Part shown: positions 46,961 to 56,718 of the stretch, one piece after another
Numbering within the stretch: position 1 is the first letter of the stretch
Layout: each line of letters starts with the position of its first letter
Source: Bacillus sp. KH172YL63
Lineage (GTDB): Bacteria > Bacillota > Bacilli > Bacillales > Bacillaceae_B
Length of the DNA stretch: 64,000 nt
Reading direction: 5' to 3'
NCBI RefSeq assembly: GCF_011398925.1
Contig: NZ_AP022842.1
Location: 15,001-79,000, forward strand
Program-made: the position numbers and the translations under genes
Notes under the pieces: generated by a model
Seen by the model: only the letters and a program-made list of their open reading frames with translations
Database searches by the model: none
What the model was told of the DNA's origin: nothing

Positions 46961-47254
46961 ATGGAAGTAACTGACGTAAGATTACGCCGAGTAAACACCG
47001 ACGGTCGCATGCGAGCTATCGCATCTATTACACTGGATAATGAATTTGTTGTTCATGACATTCGTGTGATTGATGGGAACAACGGCTTATTCGTAGCGAT
47101 GCCAAGCAAACGGACTCCGGATGGAGAATTCCGTGACATTGCTCACCCAATTAATTCGGGAACCCGCGGCAAGATCCAGGATGCCGTTTTAGCTGAGTAT
47201 CATCGATTAGGTGAGTTGGAAGAAGTTGAGTTAGAAGAAGCTGGGGCTTCCTAA
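46961..47254 (+). CDS. spoVG: SpoVG regulator
   Basis: 97 residues, nearly identical to B. subtilis SpoVG at the N-terminus ([20 protein letters not shown]). RNA/DNA-binding regulator affecting septation, cortex formation and other genes. ATG 46961 after AAAGGTGGTGAA. The C-terminal tail is acidic ([13 protein letters not shown]). Confidence 0.97.
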   Translation: MEVTDVRLRRVNTDGRMRAIASITLDNEFVVHDIRVIDGNNGLFVAMPSKRTPDGEFRDIAHPINSGTRGKIQDAVLAEYHRLGELEEVELEEAGAS

Positions 47255-47267
47255 TAATATTTACCGC

Positions 47268-47303
47268 ATCAAGAGCCTACTTTTGTAAGGCTCTTTTTTT
47301 TGT
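47268..47303 (+). terminator. spoVG terminator
   Basis: AAGAGCCT paired with AGGCTCTT, then T8. Confidence 0.9.
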
Positions 47304-47424
47304 TTGTGAGCCCGTAAGCTAAAATTGGCAATTCTTACGTTTTTGGTTCGGTGAAATGAAATCTCCTTTGAGGATCGTGTGTTTTTGATACTAGATTGGG
47401 ACTTTTAAATGGGAGTCTGATTTT

Positions 47425-47590
47425 ATTGCGTGAGATTGGCGGTTTATTGCGTAACTTTCGGGTATGATTGCGTGAGATTCAGCGTTCATTGCGTAACTTG
47501 TATTTTATTGCGTGACTTTCACGGATGATTGCGCAACTTTCGAGGTTTATTGCGTGAAATTCAGGGTTCATTGCGTAAATACATTTTACT
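47425..47590. repeat. 21-bp tandem repeat, 8 units, TTGCGT type
   Basis: Units begin ATTGCGT (one ATTGCGC) at 47425, 47446, 47467, 47488, 47507, 47528, 47549 and 47570. Period is 21 bp, one unit being 19. Odd units tend to read TTGCGTGA and even units TTGCGTAA. In reverse orientation it resembles the GACGCATAAA arrays (both contain CGAGGTTTAT or CGGAGGTTTAT before GCGT). Lies between the spoVG terminator and glmU. Confidence 0.88.
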
Positions 47591-47661
47591 GTGACAAAAG
47601 CACCGTCCGTTCTCCGTGCCGCAGGCTAAAAGCCAGAAGCCAGCCGCCTGCGCTTATCGCC

Positions 47662-47784
47662 ATGTCCAGCTCCAAGGGCTCGAGGCTCGAGGTCATAAGC
47701 CAAACAGTCCAAAAAGGAAAAGAACGCCTTTCCGGCCTGTTCGTCTTATGCTTGTCGCCTCTGAGCAAGCCCCTTCCGCTTTTC
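47662..47784. repeat. Cluster 3: single 120-bp palindromic repeat
   Basis: One full copy: TGTCCAGCTCC start, CATAAG/CTTATG arms, AACAGTCC/GGCCTGTT inner arm, GAGGC/GCCTC outer arm, TTCCGCTTTTC end. It is preceded by a short fragment resembling a right arm (47634-47658). It ends about 95 nt before glmU. Confidence 0.85.
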
Positions 47785-47880
47785 TAATGACAAATATATG
47801 TACTTTTATTTGAATCCTTGAAATGATAAAGTTTTTAGGATATATTCGATATGGATAAAAAGGTTATTGGAGGACCAAAA

Positions 47881-49254
47881 ATGACAAATCGATATGCCGT
47901 TATATTAGCTGCCGGACAAGGGACGAGAATGAAGTCGAAGCTGTATAAAGTTCTTCATCCTGTTTGTGGCAAGCCGATGGTGGAACATGTGGTCGACCAA
48001 ATTTCTACACTACATATAGAGAAGACTGTCACAATCGTAGGTCATGGCGCCGAGCTTGTGAAGTCCCATTTAGAGGGGAAGAGTGAATTCGCCCTTCAGG
48101 CTGAGCAATTAGGCACAGCCCATGCTGTCATGCAGTCTGAGGATGTCCTGGGTGACTTGGAAGGGACAACTTTGGTTGTATGTGGAGATACGCCACTCAT
48201 CAAGGGAGAGACGATGGAAGCGTTGGTAAAGCATCATGAAGGTCAAGGTGCCAAGGCGACCATTTTGACTGCTCATACAGAATCCCCTGATGGATATGGC
48301 CGGATCATCCGTAATGCTGATGGACTGGTTGAGCGCATTGTGGAGCATAAGGATGCTTCAGAAGATGAGCGACGTGTGAATGAAATCAATACCGGAACGT
48401 ATTGTTTTGATAATAAAGCGTTATTCGATGCCTTGAAGAAGGTTTCCAATGACAACGTACAAGGCGAATATTATTTGCCGGATGTGATCGAGATCCTTCA
48501 ATCTGAAGGTGAGATCGTGAGTGCCTACCAAACGGGTGACTTCAGTGAAACATTGGGTGTGAATGACCGTGTTGCGTTATCACAGGCAGAGGTCACGATG
48601 AAACACCGTATCAATGAATATCATATGCGCAATGGTGTAACGATAACAGATCCAGCCAATACGTATATCGATGCGGATGTAACGATCGGCCGTGATACGG
48701 TAATCCTGCCAGGGACTGTCCTTAAGGGAAGCACTGTGATCGGTGAGGATTCCGTGATCGGACCCCAGTCAGAGGTAAAGGACTGCAAGATCGGGGACCG
48801 TACTGTGTTGAAGCAATCCGTTGCCCATGACAGCACGATCGGATCAGATGTACAAGTTGGACCGTTTGCCCATATCCGTCCTGCTTCTACGATTGAAGAT
48901 GAAGGAAAGATCGGTAACTTCGTTGAAATCAAGAAAGCGACATTCGGTAAGGGCAGTAAAGCATCACACTTAAGCTATATCGGTGACGCTGAGGTTGGCA
49001 AGGATGTCAACATTGGATGTGGCTCGATTACCGTCAACTATGACGGGAAGAACAAGCACCTGACGAAGATTGAAGACGGCGTATTCGTCGGCTGCAATTC
49101 GAATCTGGTTGCACCTGTCAATGTAGGGAAAGGGGCATACATCGCTGCCGGATCTACAATTACGGAAGATGTTCCGGGAGAATCATTATCGATTGCAAGA
49201 GCCCGCCAAGTAAATAAAGAAAATTATGTTCAAAATCTAAATCATAAGAAATAA
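47881..49254 (+). CDS. glmU: Bifunctional GlmU: GlcN-1-P acetyltransferase / GlcNAc-1-P uridyltransferase
   Basis: 457 residues. Makes UDP-GlcNAc for peptidoglycan and teichoic acid linkage. N-terminal nucleotidyltransferase with [14 protein letters not shown], and a C-terminal left-handed beta helix of hexapeptide repeats (about 250-440) with [15 protein letters not shown] 47881 follows TTGGAGG. 13 nt before prs, operon. Confidence 0.97.
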   Translation: MTNRYAVILAAGQGTRMKSKLYKVLHPVCGKPMVEHVVDQISTLHIEKTVTIVGHGAELVKSHLEGKSEFALQAEQLGTAHAVMQSEDVLGDLEGTTLVVCGDTPLIKGETMEALVKHHEGQGAKATILTAHTESPDGYGRIIRNADGLVERIVEHKDASEDERRVNEINTGTYCFDNKALFDALKKVSNDNVQGEYYLPDVIEILQSEGEIVSAYQTGDFSETLGVNDRVALSQAEVTMKHRINEYHMRNGVTITDPANTYIDADVTIGRDTVILPGTVLKGSTVIGEDSVIGPQSEVKDCKIGDRTVLKQSVAHDSTIGSDVQVGPFAHIRPASTIEDEGKIGNFVEIKKATFGKGSKASHLSYIGDAEVGKDVNIGCGSITVNYDGKNKHLTKIEDGVFVGCNSNLVAPVNVGKGAYIAAGSTITEDVPGESLSIARARQVNKENYVQNLNHKK

Positions 49255-49267
49255 CTGGAGGTCCACA

Positions 49268-50227
49268 ATGCCAAACTCTTATATTAATTCCAAGTTGAAA
49301 ATCTTTTCTCTTAATTCGAACTACCACCTTGCCAAGGAAATTGCCGATGAAGTAGGGGTTGAACTGGGTAAATCGTCTGTTAAACGCTTCAGTGACGGCG
49401 AAATCCAAATCAACATCGAGGAAAGTATCCGTGGCTGTGACGTCTTCGTCATCCAATCCACGTGTGCGCCTGTTAACGAAAACTTGATGGAGCTATTGAT
49501 CATGGTCGATGCATTGAAGCGTGCTTCCGCTAAAACGATCAACATCGTGATGCCTTACTACGGCTATGCCCGCCAGGACCGTAAAGCAAGAGCCCGTGAG
49601 CCGATCACGGCGAAATTAGTGGCGAACCTGCTGGAGACAGCCGGTGCGACGCGTGTGATCACGCTGGACCTTCATGCCCCTCAAATTCAAGGTTTCTTCG
49701 ATATCCTGATTGATCATCTGATGGGCGTTCCGATTCTTGCGGACTACTTTGAGGAAAGAGGATTCAATACGGAAGACCTCGTGATTGTATCTCCTGACCA
49801 CGGTGGAGTGACGAGAGCACGTAAGCTTGCAGAGCGTCTGAAAGCACCTATTGCGATCATCGATAAGCGCCGTCCGAAGCCTAACGTGGCAGAGGTGATG
49901 AACATCGTTGGTAATATCGACGGGAAGATTGCGATCTTGATCGACGATATCATTGATACTGCAGGTACGATCACACTTGCTGCGAATGCATTGGTAGAAA
50001 ACGGAGCGAAGGAAGTATATGCTTGCTGTACGCACCCTGTTCTATCCGGCCCGGCAATCGAACGTATCGAAAACTCTAATATTAAAGAGCTTGTTGTCAC
50101 GAACTCCATCCCTCTAGGGGAAGAGAAAATGATTGGCAAAGTGAAGTCGCTGTCTGTTGCTCCGTTGATCAGTGAAGCGATCATCCGCGTATATGAGCAG
50201 CAATCAGTCAGCACGCTTTTTGATTAA
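49268..50227 (+). CDS. prs: Ribose-phosphate pyrophosphokinase
   Basis: 319 residues. Makes PRPP for nucleotides, His and Trp. PRPP loop [14 protein letters not shown]-binding [17 protein letters not shown], and the KRFSDGE segment. ATG after TGGAGG. Last gene of glmU-prs, with own terminator. Confidence 0.98.
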   Translation: MPNSYINSKLKIFSLNSNYHLAKEIADEVGVELGKSSVKRFSDGEIQINIEESIRGCDVFVIQSTCAPVNENLMELLIMVDALKRASAKTINIVMPYYGYARQDRKARAREPITAKLVANLLETAGATRVITLDLHAPQIQGFFDILIDHLMGVPILADYFEERGFNTEDLVIVSPDHGGVTRARKLAERLKAPIAIIDKRRPKPNVAEVMNIVGNIDGKIAILIDDIIDTAGTITLAANALVENGAKEVYACCTHPVLSGPAIERIENSNIKELVVTNSIPLGEEKMIGKVKSLSVAPLISEAIIRVYEQQSVSTLFD

Positions 50228-50254
50228 GAATTAATATATGTAGTTTGTGCATAG

Positions 50255-50296
50255 GAAAGAGAGCCTGTCCTTCTAGTAAGGAGGGCTCTTTTTTGC
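50255..50296 (+). terminator. prs terminator
   Basis: AAAGAGAGCCTGTCCTT paired with AAGGAGGGCTCTTT (imperfect), then T6. Confidence 0.88.
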
Positions 50297-50406
50297 GTTT
50301 TGGCAGCTGCCCCTTACACCGTTTCGGCGGGTGACAATCCAAAGTGAAAGTGCATGTTTATCAACCATCCCCCATCCCCCAAACCTCAATGAATTGAATA
50401 TTCTAT

Positions 50407-50432
50407 GTTTATTTCAAATACGAATAGGGTAA
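50407..50432 (+). promoter_or_regulatory. Sigma-B promoter of ctc
   Basis: GTTTAT (50407), 14-nt spacer, GGGTAA (50427); consensus GTTTAA-N12-15-GGGTAT. ctc is a classic general-stress gene. Confidence 0.8.
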
Positions 50433-50488
50433 TTACTATATATAGAACTTAACTCACATAAAAGATTAGGGAAGGTGTTGGACGAAAC

Positions 50489-51142
50489 ATGGCAACAGAA
50501 TTGAAAGCTAATAAAAGGAAAGATTTTAAGCGATCTTCATTAACAAAGCTGAGACATGAGGGGAATATCCCTGGTGTTGTCTATGGCTACAAAGCAGACA
50601 ACACAGCGATCAGCGTAGACGCGATCACTTTCATTAAAACAATACGTGAAGTGGGAAGAAACGGAATTATATCCTTAAATGTAGACGGAAATAAACAAAA
50701 TGTCATTTTAAGTGACTATCAGCAGGATCATTTAAAGGATGCGGTGACACATGTAGATTTCCTTGCGGTCAATATGTCAGAGGAAATTGACGCTGATGTA
50801 CGCATCGAGCTTGTTGGTGAAGCGGCAGGAGTGAAAGACGGAGGAGTCCTACAGCAACCGCTACATGAAGTATCTGTCACAGCCAAACCAAATGATATTC
50901 CAGAATCGATCGAAGTGGATGTGACTGAGCTTCAGGTAGGAGAAACGGTCACGATCAGTGATGTCCGCGATAAATACAGTGTGACCCTGAATGAAGAGGA
51001 CGACCGTACGATTGCTTCGATCCTTGCGCCAAGACAGGAAGAAGAAATCAACAGCGGTGAAGAGCAGGAAGCGGGTACACCTGATAACGAAGAAGGCAGA
51101 GAAACGGAAGCCAGTGAAGAAAGTGAATCAACGGAAGAATAA
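50489..51142 (+). CDS. ctc: Ribosomal protein bL25, long form (general stress protein Ctc)
   Basis: 217 residues. 5S rRNA-binding L25/TL5/CTC family: N-terminal L25 beta-barrel (about 5-92) plus TL5 C-terminal domain (about 100-182), then a Glu-rich low-complexity tail. Start after GGGAAGGTG. The tail is longer than needed for the fold. Confidence 0.95.
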   Translation: MATELKANKRKDFKRSSLTKLRHEGNIPGVVYGYKADNTAISVDAITFIKTIREVGRNGIISLNVDGNKQNVILSDYQQDHLKDAVTHVDFLAVNMSEEIDADVRIELVGEAAGVKDGGVLQQPLHEVSVTAKPNDIPESIEVDVTELQVGETVTISDVRDKYSVTLNEEDDRTIASILAPRQEEEINSGEEQEAGTPDNEEGRETEASEESESTEE

Positions 51143-51157
51143 AAAACCATCTTTTTT

Positions 51158-51187
51158 GGCGTAACCTTTTGCAGGTTGCGCTTTTTA
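51158..51187 (+). terminator. ctc terminator
   Basis: GCGTAACCT paired with AGGTTGCGC, 5-nt loop, then T5. Confidence 0.85.
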
Positions 51188-51226
51188 CGTTATTCTAGAG
51201 GTATAAGGTCAGAAGAGGTGTTAGAA

Positions 51227-51784
51227 ATGAAGTTAATCGTTGGATTAGGAAACCCGGGTTCACAGTATGAGAAAACACGCCATAATATCGGGTTTGTGAT
51301 CATTGATGCGTTAGCCGAGCGGTTGGGCGTTTCGCTGAATCAATCTAAGTTTAAAGGGGTTTACGGCACCTATCACTATAAAGGTGAAAAAGTAGTGCTG
51401 TTAAAGCCGCTTACGTATATGAATTTATCCGGAGAGAGCATTGTGCCACTCATGGATTACTTTAATATAGAAGATGAAGATTTACTGGTCATCTATGATG
51501 ATCTGGATTTACCGGTCGGCAAACTGCGTTTAAGACAGAAGGGGAGTGCCGGCGGGCATAACGGAATCAAATCCACCATCGCCCATTTAGGTTCCCAGCA
51601 GTTCAACCGTCTCCGGGTAGGGATCGATCGCCCGACCAATGGGATGAGCGTCCCTGATTATGTACTTGGGAAATTTACAAAGGAAGAACAGGGCGAGCTC
51701 GACAAAGCCATTTCCACCAGTGTAGAAGCCTGCGAAACATGGCTTGATAAACCATTTCTCGAAGTCATGAATAAATTCAACTAG
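51227..51784 (+). CDS. pth: Peptidyl-tRNA hydrolase
   Basis: 185 residues. Recycles tRNA from peptidyl-tRNA. Motifs [18 protein letters not shown] (catalytic His), [10 protein letters not shown], and [25 protein letters not shown] 51227 after AGAAGAGGTG; upstream in-frame codons to 51176 lie in the ctc terminator and are not coding. Confidence 0.97.
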   Translation: MKLIVGLGNPGSQYEKTRHNIGFVIIDALAERLGVSLNQSKFKGVYGTYHYKGEKVVLLKPLTYMNLSGESIVPLMDYFNIEDEDLLVIYDDLDLPVGKLRLRQKGSAGGHNGIKSTIAHLGSQQFNRLRVGIDRPTNGMSVPDYVLGKFTKEEQGELDKAISTSVEACETWLDKPFLEVMNKFN

Positions 51785-51893
51785 ATGCTTCATATACTAG
51801 ATGTCGAAGAACGGTCCTCGGTATATAAAGTGAATAACTCCCCTCCAACAGGTTCATACTAACTGTATAAATGTGTTGCATGGAGGGAATGTT

Positions 51894-52124
51894 ATGGCAA
51901 TCCACTATCAGTGCCGCCATTGTGGGACGACTGTAGGGACACTTTCAAATGTCGCGCTTCATTCGGAACAATTGGGGCTGCATACGCTGTCTGAGGAAGA
52001 GCGGTTACACATGGTTCTTTACCAGGAGAATGGGGACATTCAAGTCAGGACGATCTGTGAAGATTGTCAAGAAAGTCTGGAACGGAATCCGGACTATCAT
52101 CAATTAGATCATATCATTCAGTAA
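51894..52124 (+). CDS. fin: Anti-sigma-F factor Fin
   Basis: 76 residues (yabK). Zinc-binding forespore protein that inhibits sigma-F and helps the switch to sigma-G. CRHCG and CEDC pairs match the family. ATG 51894 after GGAGGG. The same pth-fin-mfd order as in B. subtilis. Confidence 0.93.
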   Translation: MAIHYQCRHCGTTVGTLSNVALHSEQLGLHTLSEEERLHMVLYQENGDIQVRTICEDCQESLERNPDYHQLDHIIQ

Positions 52125-52128
52125 GAAC

Positions 52129-52157
52129 GCTTTGGTTAGGAGCCAAAGCATTTTTCT
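52129..52157 (+). terminator. fin terminator
   Basis: GCTTTGG paired with CCAAAGC, then ATTTTT. Confidence 0.7.
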
Positions 52158-52208
52158 GTTTACGTTTGAGAATATATATAGAACGATCCATAGGGGAGGA
52201 GCGTACAC

Positions 52209-55200
52209 TTGAAAGGTATTTTAAAGCAGGTTCATCAAAGTGAAGAAATCCAATCCATCATCGCCGGGGTGGAGGAACAGTTATCGGAACAGCTCGTTGC
52301 CGGATTGGCAGGTTCTTCCCGTACGGCATATATTGCCGACGTCTACCTTCAAACAAATAAATCCACCATTGTGGTGACGCATAATTTGTTTCAAGCTCAA
52401 AAAATTTATGATGATTTGATTCAATTTTTATCCGAGGATGAGGTGTACCTTTATTCTGCGAATGAATTGATCGCCGCGGAACTGAGTGTGGCGAGTCCTG
52501 AGCTCAGGTCTCAGCGGATAGAAGTATTGAATAAACTTTCACGTCATCACCAGGGGGTTTACATTGTCCCTGTAGCGGGATTAAGGAAGATCCTTCCTCC
52601 GAAAGATATGTGGAGAACGAATCAGATCCATTTCCGGATGGGTGAGGATATCGATCTGGATGAGGTGTTGAACCAGCTCGTGCAGATGGGATACCAACGG
52701 GCCGGCATGGTCAGTACGCCTGGTGAATTCAGCCTCCGGGGCGGGATTGTGGATGTATTCCCACTGACGTCCCAGCATCCGATCAGGATTGAATTATTCG
52801 ATACCGAGATTGATTCGATCAGGCTCTTTTCAGTAGAGGATCAGCGCTCGATCGATAAGCTGGATAAGGTGGAAATAGGACCTGCCACAGAGGTCTTGTT
52901 GAAATATGAGAATATTGAAAGACTGATCGCAGAAATCGAAGCGGGACTTTCCGCCAGTTTGAAAAAGGTGAAGTCAGCGGCAGTCAAGGAGAAGTTGACG
53001 GAGTACATAGGGCATGAGGTGGAGAAGCTTCAGAACGGCCAGATTCCGGAGCAGATCTTCAAATATCTGTCCCTTGCCTATGAGCAGCCTAGTAGTTTGC
53101 TAGATTATTTACCGGATGATGGGGTCATCTTCTTTGACGAATTCAGCCGCGTCCAGGAAATGAGTGATTCCCTCGAGAAGGAAGAAGCGGAGTGGTATAC
53201 CTCCCTGCTGCAAGAAGGACAGATCATCCATGATATACCTGTATCCCATGTGTTCTCGACGCTGATAGGGGAAACAGAGCTGCCAAAGGTTTATTTCTCA
53301 TTATTCCTGCGTCACATCCCTAATACAAGCCCGCAGAACATCTTTAATGTGTCCACAAAGCCGATGCAGAATTTCCACGGTCAGATGAATGTGTTAAAAG
53401 CTGAGCTGGACCGTTGGAAAAAAGGAAACTACACGGTTGTCCTGCTGGGACCTGATGAAGAACGGGTCAAGAAGCTCCAGAGGGTACTCGACGACTATCA
53501 GATTGAAATCGCATTTGTGGAAGACGGAGATAAGCTTCTGCCTGGCAAGGTACAGATGATCAATGGAAGCTTGACGAGCGGATTCGAATTCCCTCTTCAA
53601 AAGCTTGCGGTCATTACGGAAGAAGAGCTGTTCAATAAGAAAACCCAGAAGAAGCCGAGAAGACAGAAGCTTTCCAATGCGGAGAGAATCAAAAATTACT
53701 CCGAGCTGAAAGTCGGGGACCATGTGGTTCATGTGAATCACGGAATCGGTAAATTTTTAGGCATTGAAACGCTCGAAATCAACGGGGTCCATAAAGATTA
53801 TCTCCACCTGAAGTATCAAGGGAATGACAAGCTTTATGTCCCTGTCGATCAGATTGAGCTTGTACAAAAGTATGTGGCTTCAGAAAATAAAGATCCGAAG
53901 CTATACAAATTGGGCGGAAGTGAATGGAAGAAAGTAAAGTCGAAGGTACAGTCTTCTGTTCAGGACATAGCCGATGACCTGATCAAGCTATATGCGGAAC
54001 GTGAAGCGGCAAAAGGATATGCCTTCTCACCTGACGGGGACATGCAGCGGGAGTTCGAGATTGCCTTCCCTTATGAGGAAACCGATGACCAGCTCCGTTC
54101 GATCAGTGAAATCAAGCACGACATGGAAAGGGAGCGCCCGATGGATCGTCTGCTGTGCGGCGACGTGGGATACGGAAAGACAGAGGTCGCGATACGGGCT
54201 GCCTTCAAAGCCATTGCAGATGGAAAGCAGGTTGCGATCCTTGTGCCGACGACGATCCTTGCGCAACAGCATTATGAAACAATCAAAGAGCGTTTTCAGG
54301 ATTTCCCGGTGGAGATCGGGTTGTTGAGCCGTTTCAGGACGAGGAAGCAGCAGCAGGAAACAACGAAGGGCCTTCAAAATGGCACGGTCGATATTGTGGT
54401 CGGGACTCACCGCCTCCTTTCAAAAGACATCCAGTATCGTGACTTGGGTCTGTTGATCATAGATGAAGAACAAAGGTTCGGGGTCACGCATAAAGAGAAG
54501 ATCAAACAGCTTAAAACGAACATCGATGTCCTCACGCTGACGGCCACGCCGATTCCGCGAACACTCCATATGTCGATGCTCGGGGTAAGGGATCTGTCGG
54601 TCATCGAAACACCTCCTGAGAACCGTTTCCCAGTCCAGACGTATGTGATGGAATATAACGGTGCCCTGATCAAAGAAGCGATCGAAAGGGAAATGGCAAG
54701 GAATGGACAGGTGTACTTCCTATACAACCGTGTGGAGGATATCGAAAGAAAAGCGGATGAAATCTCCATGCTGGTCCCGGATGCAAGGATTGCTTATGCC
54801 CACGGGCAAATGAACGAAAATGAACTCGAAGCGGTCATCTTAAGTTTTCTTGCAGGGGAGTATGATGTATTGGTCACAACGACGATCATTGAAACAGGCG
54901 TGGACATCCCGAACGTCAATACGCTCATCGTATTCGATGCGGACCGGATGGGCTTATCCCAGCTTTACCAGCTAAGGGGCCGGGTAGGACGATCCAACAG
55001 AGTGGCGTATGCTTATTTCACCTATCGTAAAGATAAGGTGCTGACAGAAGTCGCCGAAAAAAGGCTGCAGGCGATCAAAGAATTCACAGAACTCGGATCA
55101 GGATTCAAGATTGCCATGCGGGACTTGACGATACGGGGCGCAGGGAATCTTCTCGGGGCGCAGCAGCACGGCTTTATTGACTCAGTCGGTTTTGACTTAT

Positions 55201-55739
55201 ACTCCCAGATGCTCAAGGAAGCCATTGAGGAGCGCAAAGGCGATTTGCCGAAGCAGCCTGAATCGAGCTTTGAAGTGGATATTGAAATCGATGCGTATAT
55301 CCCTGATGACTATATTAAAGACGGTCATCAGAAGATTGAAATGTACAAACGGTTCCGTTCTCTTTCTTCCCTGCCTGAAATCGAGGAACTTGAAGAAGAA
55401 ATCCTGGATCGATTCGGGGAGTATCCGGAGGAAGTCGGTTATCTGTTCTTGATTTCAGAGATGAAAATCTACGCCAAGAACACGAAGCTTGAATCCATCA
55501 AGCAGGATAAGAAAACCGTGAATATCTTCATGTCACCGGAAGGCACGAACCAGATCGACGGCTCCAAAGTGTTTAATCTGTGCAATAAGCACGGACGTGC
55601 AGTCGGACTCGGGATGGAAGGTTCCAAGCTCAAAATCTCCATTAATACGTCAAGGCTCGAAGCGTCCAAATGGTTCAACATGGCCTATGACATCATCAAG
55701 CATTTGGACGAAGCGGTAAAAGTAGAAGAGAACGCTTGA
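52209..55739 (+). CDS. mfd: Transcription-repair coupling factor Mfd
   Basis: 1176 residues. Translocase that removes RNA polymerase stalled at DNA damage and recruits UvrA. N-terminal UvrB-like modules (about 1-350), the RNAP-interaction (CarD-type) domain near 490-560 (KVGDHVVHVNHGIG), RecA-like motor domains with Walker A GDVGYGKTEVA and DEEQRFG, TRG motif, and C-terminal TRCF domain. TTG start at 52209 after GGGGAGGAG. Confidence 0.98.
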   Translation: MKGILKQVHQSEEIQSIIAGVEEQLSEQLVAGLAGSSRTAYIADVYLQTNKSTIVVTHNLFQAQKIYDDLIQFLSEDEVYLYSANELIAAELSVASPELRSQRIEVLNKLSRHHQGVYIVPVAGLRKILPPKDMWRTNQIHFRMGEDIDLDEVLNQLVQMGYQRAGMVSTPGEFSLRGGIVDVFPLTSQHPIRIELFDTEIDSIRLFSVEDQRSIDKLDKVEIGPATEVLLKYENIERLIAEIEAGLSASLKKVKSAAVKEKLTEYIGHEVEKLQNGQIPEQIFKYLSLAYEQPSSLLDYLPDDGVIFFDEFSRVQEMSDSLEKEEAEWYTSLLQEGQIIHDIPVSHVFSTLIGETELPKVYFSLFLRHIPNTSPQNIFNVSTKPMQNFHGQMNVLKAELDRWKKGNYTVVLLGPDEERVKKLQRVLDDYQIEIAFVEDGDKLLPGKVQMINGSLTSGFEFPLQKLAVITEEELFNKKTQKKPRRQKLSNAERIKNYSELKVGDHVVHVNHGIGKFLGIETLEINGVHKDYLHLKYQGNDKLYVPVDQIELVQKYVASENKDPKLYKLGGSEWKKVKSKVQSSVQDIADDLIKLYAEREAAKGYAFSPDGDMQREFEIAFPYEETDDQLRSISEIKHDMERERPMDRLLCGDVGYGKTEVAIRAAFKAIADGKQVAILVPTTILAQQHYETIKERFQDFPVEIGLLSRFRTRKQQQETTKGLQNGTVDIVVGTHRLLSKDIQYRDLGLLIIDEEQRFGVTHKEKIKQLKTNIDVLTLTATPIPRTLHMSMLGVRDLSVIETPPENRFPVQTYVMEYNGALIKEAIEREMARNGQVYFLYNRVEDIERKADEISMLVPDARIAYAHGQMNENELEAVILSFLAGEYDVLVTTTIIETGVDIPNVNTLIVFDADRMGLSQLYQLRGRVGRSNRVAYAYFTYRKDKVLTEVAEKRLQAIKEFTELGSGFKIAMRDLTIRGAGNLLGAQQHGFIDSVGFDLYSQMLKEAIEERKGDLPKQPESSFEVDIEIDAYIPDDYIKDGHQKIEMYKRFRSLSSLPEIEELEEEILDRFGEYPEEVGYLFLISEMKIYAKNTKLESIKQDKKTVNIFMSPEGTNQIDGSKVFNLCNKHGRAVGLGMEGSKLKISINTSRLEASKWFNMAYDIIKHLDEAVKVEENA

Positions 55740-55842
55740 TAAAAGTGCTTAAGGACCGGGAAAATATTCCCTCCGTTATAATAATGTAACCAAAATGTAA
55801 ACGCACGGTTGGTTTCACTTTACTATGATGAGGGTATTAGTA

Positions 55843-55888
55843 TTAATGCAGCTGCCACTACTGGAAAAACATGACTGCATTAGAATTT
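55843..55888 (+). terminator. Possible mfd terminator
   Basis: TAATGCAG paired with CTGCATTA across a 23-nt loop, then GAATTTTAG. Weak T tract. Confidence 0.4.
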
Positions 55889-55919
55889 TAGTGAAATTAC
55901 AGAAAAAATATCTGAATGT

Positions 55920-55948
55920 GTATAGAACTTCTAAGTTGTAAGATACTA
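55920..55948 (+). promoter_or_regulatory. Possible sigma-G promoter of spoVT
   Basis: GTATA (55920), 17-nt spacer, GATACTA (55942; consensus CATACTA). spoVT is a sigma-G gene in B. subtilis. Confidence 0.5.
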
Positions 55949-56028
55949 AACTCAACATTGGTAAAGTATTCATTGTGTATGGGTGCCTTGCCAAATAAAA
56001 TCATCTGATGAAAGTGAGGCAGCTATAG

Positions 56029-56565
56029 ATGAAAGCAACTGGTATTGTTCGTCGTATTGATGATTTAGGGCGTGTCGTTATTCCGAAAGAAATCCGCAGG
56101 ACATTAAGAATACGCGAGGGAGATCCCTTGGAAATCTTCGTTGATCGTGACGGGGAAGTCATCTTAAAGAAATACTCCCCTATCAGTGAACTTGGTGACT
56201 TTGCTAAGGAATACGGTGAAGCTTTATACGACAGTCTGGGAAGTGCGGTATTGATTTGCGACCGGGATTCGGTCATTGCCATCTCAGGCGCTTCGAAGAA
56301 AGAGTATTTGAATAAGAATGTCAGTGAACTGGTTGAGAAAGTGATGGATGACCGTGCGTCTCTTCTTCACACTCAACAGGGACAAGCAGAGCTTGTCGAT
56401 GGACATGGTGAGGATCTTGCTTCCTATACGATTGCTCCGATTGTTGCAAACGGTGACCCGATCGGTGCCGTTGCGATCTTCTCGAAGGACCGTACAGTAG
56501 GCGAAGTGGAACAAAAGGCAGTAGAAACGGCAGCTGGCTTTTTAGCAAGGCAAATGGAGCAATAA
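56029..56565 (+). CDS. spoVT: Stage V sporulation regulator SpoVT
   Basis: 178 residues. Forespore transcription factor tuning sigma-G genes. N-terminal swapped-hairpin domain closely related to AbrB (MKATGIVRRIDDLGRVVIPKEIRR), and C-terminal GAF-like domain (about 60-178). ATG after GTGAGGC. Confidence 0.97.
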   Translation: MKATGIVRRIDDLGRVVIPKEIRRTLRIREGDPLEIFVDRDGEVILKKYSPISELGDFAKEYGEALYDSLGSAVLICDRDSVIAISGASKKEYLNKNVSELVEKVMDDRASLLHTQQGQAELVDGHGEDLASYTIAPIVANGDPIGAVAIFSKDRTVGEVEQKAVETAAGFLARQMEQ

Positions 56566-56718
56566 TTTGAGGGAGTGGCATATGGCCGCTCTTCTTTTTT
56601 GTCTTTTTTTGATAAAGCAATACAGTAAAAGAAAATACACCGCCCTTTGTGATAAAATGACCAGTACATAATGAATTGTCGATGAAGAAAGATTGGTATA
56701 GAAAGGCAGGAAAACTGG

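Noticed and set aside
47425..47590. Possible CRISPR array
   Set aside because: Units of 21 bp are contiguous with no unique spacers of 30 bp or more, and no cas genes are present.
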